Notes under the pieces: model-generated
Database searches by the model: none
Seen by the model: only the letters and a program-made list of their open reading frames with translations
Told to the model about the DNA's origin: nothing
Program-made: the position numbers and the translations under genes
Origin: Oehlia diaphana
Lineage: Eukaryota; Glomeromycota; Glomeromycetes; Glomerales; Glomeraceae
Assembly: GCA_003833135.1 (NCBI GenBank)
Contig: QZLH01000461.1
Span: forward strand, 23,900 to 87,899
Length of the DNA: 64,000 nucleotides
Direction of reading: 5' to 3'
Part shown: in pieces, positions 49,476 through 59,596 of the stretch
Layout of the letters: every line of letters starts with the position of its first letter
Position numbering within the stretch: position 1 is the first letter of the stretch

Positions 49476-52388
49476 CTAAAGTTGTAAGGGGCGTGTATTA
49501 ACCCATTTTCCATTATCAAATACTCTTTCCCTTTTGTTGAAGCTAAAGGTTAGATCATAAGGCTGGTTCCTTAATATTTGTACGGAAGTGTCTTTTAAAC
49601 TTCTTGACCATTTGGTTACCTCTAAATGTTGGGTTTTCCCTTCTAATAGTTCTAAGTACTGTAGTTTAGTGAGTTTTCCAGAATAGCCCTTGCATTTGGT
49701 AGTGATTCCTCCATCAATATCCTCTAAATAATAGACCTTAGGCATCACAAATATTCCTTCTCGTATTCTATGTTCTAGCTTTAATTTTCCTAGAATTGCA
49801 GAGTCTAAGTACTCTGATGGAAGAGGACCATTAAGGACTAAAGAATCAGTATCAGAGTAGTAGAGCTCTAGGCCTAGTTTTAATGCTAGTAATTTGTACC
49901 CATTAATAATCATACGAGAGTGCGCAGTAACAGCAGCAGCTATGGCTACGTTGGTATTATTTCCTAGGTTGGTTAGATGTTTGACAAGTCCTTCTTTTCC
50001 TTGGTTCTCTAAGATCCATTTTTCATTTAACAGTAGGGTTACTAGACTTAGCTCACCAAAGACTAATGAATTTTGTACCATCCAAGCATGGGTAATCTTT
50101 TTCATTTCTTCTGGAGAATAAATCCCATGTAGTGAAAGACTAGGGTGCATGCCAAAGCGTCCATACATACTATTCATTAGTAACTTGGCAAGATTTCTAA
50201 TAGTAGGTTGTTTATTAATTTGTGCCTCTATCTTCATAGAATTAAGTTGAGTAATAAGATCTAAGAAGGTATTGACTCCTTTAGTGAATTCATAGGCAAG
50301 AGTCATTTTTACTAAGGTGTAACCATTTGTTAAGGCAAAGTAAAGCTCCTCAGAAAAGAATAGACCACTAAAGGTTCCCCCCGGACAGATTAGTTTCCCT
50401 TGATATTTAATTGGGAGTAGTCCTATATATTCTTTGGTAGGAGCTCTCACAGTAGCTTGTACAAATCCATAGAAATCACCTTCAAGGAATTGATTAACTG
50501 TTAAAGAAACTAACTTAGGTAAGCCTACAGGCATAGGACGACACATTGCGGTAGGATATAAGGAGTTGACGTCATAGTAATAGCCCTCTCCTATAAGATG
50601 AGGTCTGTAAACGTCAACTATACCTCCACAATAGCTCTTCCTTAATTCAGAATCAAGGTTATGTGAAAGATCGTACACTTTTAAGTTGTCTTCATTGAGT
50701 ATTGGCAATTGAACAGTTCTCCATATTCTAAATGCTGCTGAAGGTGCAGAGTATACTTTTAAAGGATCAATAGGGAATTTAGATATTAAAGTCTCAAAGT
50801 ATTTTATTAGAATTTGATAAGTTGCTTTTACGTCCCCTAAAATATAAGTTTTAGAAACTTCCCCCTCTAGTGGCGTACCTATGCCGCCCAGAGGGTCGAG
50901 AAAGGACCAGCCTCTTCCTTCAAACAGTTTTACCATCTCTTCATAGTCTTTTTGACTTGTACGCTTAGATTCAAAGTACTCATAAGCAGGAATTTGTCCA
51001 ACATAGCTAAGGGTTAATTCAATACTTTTATTAAAGAAGTAATGTGGGAAGTGGTCTTTTTGAGTCTCTGCCCCCCAGTCTTTTGCTAGTTTACTTAAGG
51101 CTCCTGGTAAGATACGGATTGAGTCCTTTATAGTTAATAGTACCTTACCCTTATTAGTTACTTTGATAGAGATAATTTCTCCATCCTTCATAATAGGAAA
51201 GAATTTATAGGGTAAATGGAGTAAAGCGGGCATAGCAAGGATAGCATCATATCCACCGAAGTTGTGAAAATAACATATTCTTCCTTGATTTTTATTTATT
51301 AGGTCAATCCAAAATTGTTGAAGCATTGTATCGGTGTTATATCCCCATTGTGTTATATTATGTATATTATGTGCTTCACCATTATACCAGGCTGCCATAT
51401 AGACTTTATTGACTCCCCCAGGTAGGATAAGGGCTTCAAGGTCAGCTGCAACTATTTTATTAATGTTCTCCGTTGTATTATTTACAGGTTTTAATACTTC
51501 TATCTCTGATAATTGTGACATTACATTCTGGGGGGATTTTTTAGAAACTGCTGGTGTGGCAGGAGCACTTGAACTACCTCCTCCTTCTGACCCTTGGGGG
51601 TCTTTTTGAGAAAGTTCAACTAAAGCTTCAAACTTAGTATTAGTTGCTTTTACAAAAGAAGAAACCGTAGAAGTTAACTCAGAAATTTGAGCGTTGGTTG
51701 TTCTGGCCAATTCTGCCTGGCTTTGAGTCAACGCAAGAATAGAAGCCTCAAGGGTAGTAATTCTAGTTTCCATTTTAGTTTCCAGGCTATTTAGTCTTTC
51801 AACTATAGGTGCTAGGTTGGAAGATACATTCTGGACTTCACCAGAAGTTGGTATTGCGGGTGTTGTAGGAGTAACAGCAGGAGCTGTAGAAGGGAAATTA
51901 ACGGGGGAACCACCTAACGATGAAACTATTACATTTGTTATACCGTGGAGGATCGGAGTCCAGTTAATATTGGATAATGAAGATAGCGATGAGGATTGTG
52001 AAGAGGTCTGAGTAGGGAGAGTTTTAATTGCTTCCACTAATCTATTATTAGACTCTACAATTGTATTTTCCAGTTTAGAGAAGCCCTGATTTAATTGTGA
52101 ATTAAGGATTGCAAGTTTTTCTGCCGTGGCTTTAGGGGAAGTACGAGGTTTAGGAGCTTCCGGCTCTTTATAACCAGGTTCAAGGGCTAAAGGATTTTCC
52201 CAGTTAACTGAAGGAGCATTTGAACGGTTTATGACTTTGATAAGAGATGACACAACAGCCTGTTCCTGTCTTTCTTCTGGAGTACCAGACTGTGTTTCGA
52301 AATTCTCTATGTAGCCTTCCAGTGTGGCTCTTAATTCCTCAAGGTTAGTCTCTTTGTTTACAAGGAAACCTATACCAACAGTTCAACT
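49476..52388 (-). CDS. dpo: family B DNA polymerase with long N-terminal region, 5' truncated
   Basis: The frame is open from about 52388, continuous upstream of a possible GTG start at 52253 (925 codons), with matches to the 48525-49331 copy (VGIGFLVNKETNLEELRATL). From the GTG: coiled-coil-like and Pro/Ser-rich stretch to about residue 260, exonuclease motifs VAADLEALI (D271) and CYFHNFGGYDAILAM, then an SIR-1 copy in frame (residues 453-464), TYILGDVKATYQI, YYYDVNSLYPTAMCRPMPVG (A, about 560), AKLLMNSMYGRFGMHPSL (B, about 690) and LYYSDTDSLVLNGPLPSE (C, about 800). All motifs are intact. The missing 5' end, with no ATG at the natural start, and the 12-residue insertion near the exonuclease make activity uncertain. 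Confidence 0.88.
50862..50897 (+). repeat. SIR-1 copy, exact 36-nt insertion in dpo
   Basis: Relative to the paralogue at 42313 (WSFLEVSRTYIL), this dpo reads WSFL, then [12 protein letters not shown], then EVSKTYIL. The insertion is 36 nt and keeps the frame. Confidence 0.93.
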
Positions 52389-53555
52389 TGCCTTTTTGTC
52401 CTCTCTCCTTCAAAGTCCCCGAAGTCCCTGCTCGCTCAACCAATTTCTTCTTACCAGCAGCCTAAGGCAAATTCCCATCAAAGAGTAATCCAGGCAAAAC
52501 TCCAATAGAATATAAGTAAAGGTAAAGTAAACCGGTTAATTAGACATCCTACTTATTTAAGGAGTATCAGTTGACTTAACCAACTTAGAAGACCTATCTT
52601 GGTGGGAATTAAAAAGGTTGAGCAGGTGGGTTGGTTGACACACTTAAGTTCCAAATCTAAACTACTACTAATTAATTAAAATAGATTATATAAGCCACCC
52701 TTCAGGCTTCCTTTATCTATCTATTATTCTATATTTATAAGTTAAGGCAAAGGACACACCTACATTACTTAGTTTGATAGCCTACCCTAGCTTGGCTTAG
52801 CCTAACTTACTATATCCCTGGTCTCTTGTATCGGGTCCAAGTCTATTCACTAATTCTTGATGAACGTCAATACTATTAATAAAGTCCTCAATATCTGTTG
52901 GGTCCTCTGTTATTCAAGCGCTCATTCTGTCTTCTTGTTGAAAAGTCAATTGAAAAAACATTAGGTGCACCAAAAAGCTCACATTGTAGTCCTCTTTTCT
53001 TTCTGTGCTAGCTTGACAATACTAGGAATGCAATTGGAACTAACCTTTTACCAACCCTTAATTAGTAATTTAAAACTAAGCTCAGTAATGAACCCTTTTA
53101 CTACTTAGTATTCTGTAAAAATAGGAATTCAAGTGGAATCTTATCTTTCCTATTAATACATTTGATTCTCTAAGTGTCTGGCCAATTCTAACATAAAATT
53201 CCCCCCAACCCTACTTACTTAATAAACTAGAAAGTAGAAGAATACTAGGAATTCACTATCCTATAAATAGGAATCTATTAGTAAAGAACCTTACCAACGT
53301 TCCTATATTTGGAGATGAAGAAGAAAACCATCCTATCTTTGTGAGTCAATTCAAAGCTGTGGGCCATAAAACCACACCCAAGATTATTACCTTTAGGATT
53401 ATATCTAGATAAACCATCTTATTAGTTAATACCACCATGTGACAATACCTATTACTATTTTTAGCTTCAGTATTTAACAGACTAATAAACCCTGGATCAG
53501 AACTATCCACATAAGCATATAACTTATCAAATTTGAATCTGCTTTTTGCTTCTTC
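52389..53555. other. spacer with broken plasmid-derived sequence
   Basis: About 1.2 kb. Begins at the dpo truncation; TCCAATAGAATATAAGTAAA at 52501; C-rich motif at 53193. A minus-strand ORF at 53346-53555 (FKFDKLYAYVDSSDPGFISL, YCHMVVLTNKMVYLDI) vaguely recalls the RNase H region of Copia-type retroelements, but I am not sure. Confidence 0.35.
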
Positions 53556-53588
53556 CCCTCTGGCCGGCATAGGTACGCCACTAGAGGG
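53556..53588 (-). repeat. SIR-1 copy
   Basis: Same subtype as 37151; at the upstream end of the 53346 minus-strand ORF. Confidence 0.9.
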
Positions 53589-53734
53589 CACGAGTCTCAA
53601 GAATGAGCAACACAAAAGATGATAATCCCTATTTGAGTAAAGCCCTATTAATTATTGAATAATCTTGGCGACTAGTAAGATAGGCTAAGCTGAGATAGCA
53701 AGTCATTCTCTGTCTTAGGTTGTTTGAAGATGGA

Positions 53735-53764
53735 CCCGTAAGGCGTACCTATGCCGCTACCGGG
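53735..53764 (+). repeat. SIR-1 copy
   Basis: Stem CCCGTA/TACCGGG, another compensated variant. Confidence 0.88.
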
Positions 53765-53940
53765 CCTATGTAAAACAAGTCTCTGGTAATATTATACCAG
53801 CAATAAATACCGGCTAAGTTCTTAAGCTCTTGGAGCAACAGTGTTTTTTGAGTAAAGGGGTCATACTGGGTAAATTTAGGGTAGAGATCCTTTATTTGCC
53901 ATAACTTCATGAAGAAAATTGACAAGTCTGCCAACTTAGG
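53765..53940 (-). pseudogene. GIY-YIG endonuclease N-terminal remnant
   Basis: Minus strand reads LLLQELKNLAGIYCWYNITR then DLFYIG, the GIY...YIG signature of that homing-endonuclease family with typical spacing. It is cut right after YIG by SIR-1 at 53735. It is the only GIY-YIG trace in the window, and no intron surrounds it. Confidence 0.65.
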
Positions 53941-54279
53941 CTACTGTTAGGGTTATAGTTATAGTGATTAATTGAATTATAGATAGGGGGAGGGGGGTAG
54001 GCTAATTGAATCAAGTAAGACAAGTAACCCAACCAGGTAAAGCAGGATAGTTAGGGCACTTTTCCTCCTTGATAAGTTCTACCTTGCCCCATTCCTTCTC
54101 TACCATACTTCCCTCTATATTGAACTATTCTACTATAAGTAATTGAGGAAGGGAAGGTATAGGGTTAACTTTCTATTCTTTTAACTTTACGCATTTTGGA
54201 ATGTGGGGGCCAGGGGTCAGACGTCTAATATTATTTTAAAGTTTGTATTTATCAGTTCTACATTTTGATTTGGAATTAT
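53941..54279. other. spacer upstream of rnl
   Basis: Purine-rich tract near 53985; no gene or clear promoter seen. Confidence 0.45.
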
Positions 54280-54949
54280 ATGGAGGAAATTCGCAGCGAT
54301 CTGGAATGTAAAACCAAGTATAACAAAGGGGCTACTAGGGATGACTAGGCAATGGATCGGAATGAGGTCTAATCCAAACTGTCGAATCCGATCAAGGGTA
54401 TGTTAATCAACCCGGTCTCGACGATCAAGGCCAAAAGGTGCCTCACTTACCCTGGGAATTGAAACATCTTAGTACCAGGAGGAAAGGAAATCAACCGAGA
54501 CTCTACAAGTAGTGGCGAGCGAACGTAGACAAGCTATCTCTATCAGCTTAAACAACCTCTGTTTACGTTTATGCGTAGCAGCAGGAAAATGGTAGCCTTC
54601 GGACAAAGACATAAACAATAGCTTGGAATAGCTAGCCACAGATGGTGATAGCCCAGTGATGATATGACTTTGCTCCCTTTTGGCAGTGAATTTAATTCCT
54701 TAGAGAGAATTGGCGGCTTGTCAAGCTGCTTTTATAATACCCTGTCTATTAAGGCAGGAAAGGTGTACCATCATCAAAGCTAAGTATGCTCCATTGACCG
54801 ATAGTGCAGAGTACCGTGAGGGAATGTTGAAAAAGCAGGTAGTAAACTGGTGAAAAGCCTGAACTAGTGGCTCCATAAGCAGCTGGAATCACAACAGCCA
54901 TTGACTCCAACTCAATGTGTGATGACAACGTACCTTTTGCATAATGGGT

Positions 54950-56131
54950 GAATTGCTTGCCCATGAGGGTTGTGAAATCCTTTGCCAAACTGACTCATGA
55001 CCAGAAATGGTCGGTATTAATGAATTAGTTCATAATGCTAACGGTGAAACCTAAGGAGAATTTCTCTATGGCAATACCGTGGGAAGTTGAGAAATCGTAG
55101 GAATAGGTGGACATTTGTAATCCATTAGAGTAAGTCTAAAACACATTGAGCAAATCTAAATAAGCTTACTCCTTTTTCTCAACCCTGTAACGACTGATTC
55201 GAAAGAAGAGACCAAGATAAATTGGTAATACGTCAGCACTCAAATATTCCAAGGGAATCATGGTAATCAATTCTAAGAAGTAAGTCATCTTAAGATATTC
55301 AATTATGCAAACTCAATTTGCTTCTATTTTTAGTCGATTTTATAGAGTATCGGCAAAAGTTAATATGGTTATAACTCCTGTTTTGCATGAGATTCTTGTT
55401 GGCTCTATGCTTGGTGATCTAACTGCCGAAAGAAACAACATTAGGTCTAACACAAGGTTACACTTTAAGCAATCTATTATTAATAGAGAATATATTGAGC
55501 ATTTATATTCATTATTTCAAGATTATTGTGGTTCTCCTCCTAAAACTATGTCTAAGTTTGATAGCAGACCTGATAAAATGAAAGAATATGGTGCTATAAA
55601 ATTTGTAACATTAAGTTTACCTTGTTTTAACATTTATAGAGAGTTATTCTACAATTCAGAGGGTAAAAAGATATTACCTGAGAATTTGGAAGAATTATTA
55701 ACGGCTAGAAGTTTAGCTTACTGGATTATGGACGATGGTTATAAGCATAGAAAAGCACTTTATATCTCAACAGAGTCGTTCTCTTTAGATGAGAATGAAT
55801 TCCTAGTTAAAATATTGAAGAACAAATTTGATTTAGATTGTAGTGCTCATCCAACAACTAATGGAAATAGAGTTTACATTTTTAGTTCATCTAGGGAGAG
55901 ATTAAAGGATTTAATCCATCCTTACTTGTTACCTCATTTTTATTATAAACTTGACCTTGATTCCTCTCTATAATAAATTCATAATTGTTATTTGACCTAC
56001 TCTTATATTGATTTATTAACTTTTCCTTAAAATTCCCCAGCTTTTTATGGAGTTTAAAAGAATTGGTTACCTAAAATTCCTTTTGAGTTGAAGGTATAGT
56101 CTAAACAGAGATGAAAGTCTCTGAATAATTG
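54950..56131 (+). other. rnl intron 1 (group I) with endonuclease
   Basis: Splits AATGGGT|CAGCAAG. Core: GCTAACGGTGAAACCTAAGG, GCAATACCGTGGGAAG, GTAACGACTGATTCG and GGTATAGTCTAAACAGAG after the ORF. Confidence 0.8.
55305..55973 (+). CDS. LAGLIDADG homing endonuclease, rnl intron 1
   Basis: 222 codons from ATG 55305. LLGDG-type: LHEILVGSMLGDLTAERNN (about residue 37; the usual final Gly-Asp order is altered to GDL) and [20 protein letters not shown] (about 143), ending HPYLLPHFYYKLDLDSSL. Relative of the nad3 cassette protein. Free-standing, not fused to an exon. TAAAATTCCCC follows about 50 nt after the stop, as after the protein genes. Confidence 0.88.
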   Translation: MQTQFASIFSRFYRVSAKVNMVITPVLHEILVGSMLGDLTAERNNIRSNTRLHFKQSIINREYIEHLYSLFQDYCGSPPKTMSKFDSRPDKMKEYGAIKFVTLSLPCFNIYRELFYNSEGKKILPENLEELLTARSLAYWIMDDGYKHRKALYISTESFSLDENEFLVKILKNKFDLDCSAHPTTNGNRVYIFSSSRERLKDLIHPYLLPHFYYKLDLDSSL

Positions 56132-56872
56132 CAGCAAGATGATGGTGGGTGCATGGTAATACACCCTAGCAAAAGCGACCTTAATTAGCCGGTGATAGTA
56201 CCAACCATCAGACCCGAACCCAGGTGATCTTGCCATGGCCAAGTGCTATTTAATAAGACTGAACGGGTGTCCGTTGCAAGGGACTCCGAAGAGCTGTGGC
56301 AAGGGGTGAAAAGCCAATCTAACCTGGAGATAGCTGGTCTTCTGCGAAACCCGTTTTAGCGGGTCGCCCATTTATTGAAATTAAATTCGTTACTAGACGG
56401 TACGGCACTGGAAGCCACGCAGCTTTTGCTGCATAATCGGGGGGCTGTCATGGCTCTATCGATGGCTTCTAACCCCGGAAATGTATAGTATACAATGATG
56501 GGCAATCAGACGTATCGTGATAAGGCGATTCGTCAAAAGGGCAACAGCCCAGAACAGGTGTGAAGGTCCCTAACAAGCTACTGAGTGAACACAAGGCAGT
56601 CCTCTCCAGTGTCTCTCCACAAAGTGGGCTTGGTTTCCAGGCCTATCCTTTCATATTTCATAAGGATAACAATTTGGCTGTATGCTGGAATACCCTGATA
56701 AATGTTAGATGGTATTATCCTTTACCAATAATTCTAATATAGGGGCAATCAGCAGGGAAGTTCAATATTTTAACCCCTCAACGACCACACGCCAAAACCA
56801 AACTACAGGTTACTTAGAAGTCAATAAGAAATGCTATTCAATCCTAATTACATTAGTGGGTTAGTCCAAGCT

Positions 56873-56918
56873 AAGTCCTCTAGGTCGTAGCAGGCTGCTC
56901 CCTACGAAGACCGGGGTG
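56873..56918 (-). repeat. SIR-2 copy, partial
   Basis: AGTCCTCTAGGTCGTAGCAG and TGCTCCCTACGAAGACCGGG. Confidence 0.78.
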
Positions 56919-56940
56919 GATCTTTTTTTGTGTCTCCTGA

Positions 56941-56972
56941 CCCTCTTAGGCGTACCTATGCCGCTACGAGGG
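56941..56972 (+). repeat. SIR-1 copy
   Basis: CCCTCTTA...CTACGAGGG in rnl intron 2. Confidence 0.9.
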
Positions 56973-57718
56973 AAGGATTTGATAAATACCTGTAATTTAG
57001 TATGATATGGTCTAAACATGGTTGAAAAATCATGATATAATATTGTGGAAGCAGCCACCTTTTAGCGATAGCGTAACAGCTCAGTGGTCTGAGCCTCCCT
57101 GTAAAAAGGGTATATTGCCTGGTGAGGGCGCCAAAAATGTAACGGGTCTATAGTAGTTGTCTCTCTGTTCCAGCTTTGGATATGGAGGGAGTGGCAGTTT
57201 CTTTACTGTCTCACCGAAACCCTGTCCTAGATGTAAAATTCTAGGGGTAGCAGAATACCCAGCAAATGGAATGAAGCTTGCTCATTGAGCCGGTGGACAT
57301 AGCTGGGCTAAGAATGCTGACATGAGTAGCCTAAAAGGAGGGTAATTCCCTCTTCGCCGAAAGCAGAAGGGTTTCATTTGTAAGGTCTATACCTAGATGA
57401 TTAAAGCAGCGGCCTCTAAGGTTCAGAGTAACAAATTAGTTCCGATGAGTAACTCTTCTATAGGGCAGTAACCTTCCTTATAAGTTTACCTTCAAGTAAT
57501 TAGAGGTATACTTCAAAGAGTAAGGTTCGGGAAAGAGCCCTACAGAATAAATCTTAAAACCGTACCCTAAACCGACACAGGTCTGCAAGTAGAGCATACT
57601 AAGGCGTAGAGATAATCGTCTTGAAGGAACTCGGCAAAATGACCCCGTAACTTCGGGAGAAGGGGTGCCACTAATAAGTGGCGGCACTAAACAGGGGGGC
57701 GCGACTGTTTACTTAAAA

Positions 57719-58527
57719 GTACGACCTGCAAAGCTATCAGATACAATATGGTTAGAGCCCATTATGGAAGTAAATCTCCATAAGCTTACCTACGGTTGCA
57801 TAGTTGGTAACGATTATGTGATAAGTTGTAGGGACAATGTAAGACATCTATTTAAGCACAAAATAGTACACTGCTAAGCTAGATTACTATGGATAACGAA
57901 AGTGAACATACATTGAGGCGTCGTTAAAACAGAATATCGAAAGTGTTTGATACGATATCATGAGTATTGGATTAATCTGCTTTTAATAGATTAATTGATT
58001 TACCATTATATGCTCCGGCGTAGAGTATGATCCTAAGGTAATCATAAAGGTGTATCTGATGGAACAGGCTAACCCCAATGATCTCCTATTTTAGGTAGGA
58101 TAAGAGTGATTTTATCTATTTGATCAGTGGGGAGAGGACAGTGCAAAAAGCGAATGCCATTCTGTAATGGAAAGGATAGAATCTATTATGATTTACTTCG
58201 AAAGAAGGCCTACTTGCACAAGGATGTTGAAATTCGATAAGAAATTGATCTTTTTCTATTTATTTATCTAGTAATGAGTATGTTGGTATTTCACTTAAAG
58301 CTAGAAATCAATTCTTGAAATTAGTTTTAAAAGAATTAAACGACTTGCAGGTCATAAATTGACTAAAAGCTTAAAATGATGTACCAACTATGGAGGCTAA
58401 ACTATTGAAGAAAAAAGATAATGATCTATTCCTGAGTAATCTATTTCAATGTTTGAGCCGTATGCGGTGAAAGTCGCACGTACGGTTCTGAGGAGGGGAA
58501 AGAGAGAGATCTCCTACCTATTCCAAC
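57719..58527 (+). other. rnl group II intron
   Basis: Domain V is plain at 58455-58488: GAGCCGTATGCGGTGAAAGT then CGCACGTACGGTTC, a 34-nt hairpin with a GAAA loop. The 5' end GTACG at 57719 follows ACTGTTTACTTAAAA, where 23S homology stops, and rRNA resumes at about 58528. A possible domain VI is GGAAAGAGAGAGATCTCC. No reverse-transcriptase ORF; about 810 nt. The exact 3' end could be off by 3 nt. It is the only group II intron in the window. Confidence 0.85.
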
Positions 58528-58763
58528 CACCGGACTCTGCTAACACTAGCGTGGATGTATAGAGTCTGATACCTGCCCGATGCTAGATAATCAACTAAGC
58601 CGTTCTAGGATGGCAAAGGAAGCTCTAGTCAATGGCGGCTGTAACCTTGACGGTCTGGCTATATAGGGCCGTCTTAAAACTCGGCTATATGCTGGGATAC
58701 CATATTAGGTGACTAGTACGTAGTCTTTAACACCTTAGAAGCAAGTTAAAAGTTTTAGTAAAA

Positions 58764-58794
58764 CCCTTGGGCGGCATAGGTACGCCTTCAAGGG
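58764..58794 (-). repeat. SIR-1 copy
   Basis: CCCTTG/CAAGGG; directly precedes the endonuclease ATG at 58798. Confidence 0.9.
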
Positions 58795-58797
58795 TCC

Positions 58798-59434
58798 ATG
58801 TTCTCTACACTTGTTTTATACTTTTCGACCTGTAATAATCTAGTTAATAATGGTAATCAGCAGGAAAGACTAGTTGATAATAGCAATTCTATCTCAGAGG
58901 CCAAAAAGTATTGGCTAGGGGGATTCGCAGAGGGTGAAGGTTCAGTTTCAGCGTCTGTCAAAATTCATTCTGACTTCAGATTTGGGGTTAATGTTCAACC
59001 AGAGTTTGGTGTAACTCAACACAAAAATGGTAAACATATCCTAGCTGAATTTAAAGACCTGTTTGACGGCAAAGGAAGCCTTCACTTGAAACCCGGATCC
59101 CAAGACGTGTGGGAGTTTAAGCTATCAGGGTTGACTAATCTTATAGATCACATTGTACCGTTTTACCTTAAGTATGTAATACCTTTCAGTGGTAAAGTAA
59201 AGGAATTCAACACTTTCCTGGAAATCCTTGAGCGTAAACAACGGAAAGAGCATTTTACCCAAACCCTTGGGCGGCATAGGTACGCCTTCAAGGGTCCAAG
59301 GTCTAATAGATATGGTTAAGCTCGCTTATACACTCAATATGGAGGGTAAGGGCAAAACGCGTAGACGAACCCTAGAGGAAGTACTTGCTATTATCCGGGA
59401 CAAAAAGGCATACTTTGCAAATCCCAACAACTAA
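58798..59434 (+). pseudogene. LAGLIDADG endonuclease of rnl intron 4, split by SIR-1
   Basis: The frame from 58798 reads YWLGGFAEGEGSVSASVKI (single LAGLIDADG motif, about residue 45), GVTQHKNGKHILAEFKDLFD and IPFSGKVKEFNTFLEILERK. It then enters an SIR-1 copy at 59264 and stops at 59319 in sequence unlike the family. In another frame after the repeat, GLIDMVKLAYTLNMEGKGKT and LEEVLAIIRDKKAYF form the expected C-terminal end. The repeat breaks the frame near the last fifth of the gene. A truncated protein might keep some function; full activity is unlikely. Confidence 0.8.
59264..59294 (-). repeat. SIR-1 copy disrupting an endonuclease
   Basis: Same sequence and flanks as 58764, 500 nt upstream in the same intron. 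Confidence 0.92.
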
Positions 59435-59596
59435 AATCCTCAGAGACCATATGCCGAGCAGGCAAGGATACCATTATTTCTCTTCTTTTTCTTTAAAATT
59501 CCCCTTTTGCCTCTTAAACATGATGGAAAATGAAGATCCTTTCCTTGAAGATATGGTCCAATCCCTTACGAAAGTAGAGGGTATTAAGCCTAAGGT

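Larger units (their letters stand above)
56680..57047 (+). other. rnl intron 2 (group I) with repeats
   Basis: Core: GGCTGTATGCTGGAATACCC, GGGGCAATCAGCAGGGAAG, CCTCAACGACCACACGCC and TTAGTCCAAGC. It contains SIR-2 (56873) and SIR-1 (56941). A second GATATGGTCTAAACATG at 57004 lies after the repeats. Confidence 0.75.
58655..59588 (+). other. rnl intron 4 (group I) at ACGGT|CCTAAGG
   Basis: Sits at the site cut in other organisms by I-CeuI-type nucleases (bacterial position about 1923). Core: GGCTATATGCTGGGATACC, GGTAATCAGCAGGAAAG, CCTCAGAGACCATATGCCG and GATATGGTCCAATCC. It has two SIR-1 copies and an interrupted endonuclease. Confidence 0.82.

Noticed and set aside
51409..52011. + strand ORFs opposite dpo
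   Set aside because: Shadows of the minus-strand dpo coding sequence.
53346..53615. Minus-strand ORF as a Copia RNase H fragment
   Set aside because: The resemblance (YVDSSDPGF, VVLTNK) is too weak to call without a profile search; left as a note in the spacer.
57478..57877. Short ORFs on both strands in the rnl region
   Set aside because: They overlap highly conserved rRNA and the group II intron start.
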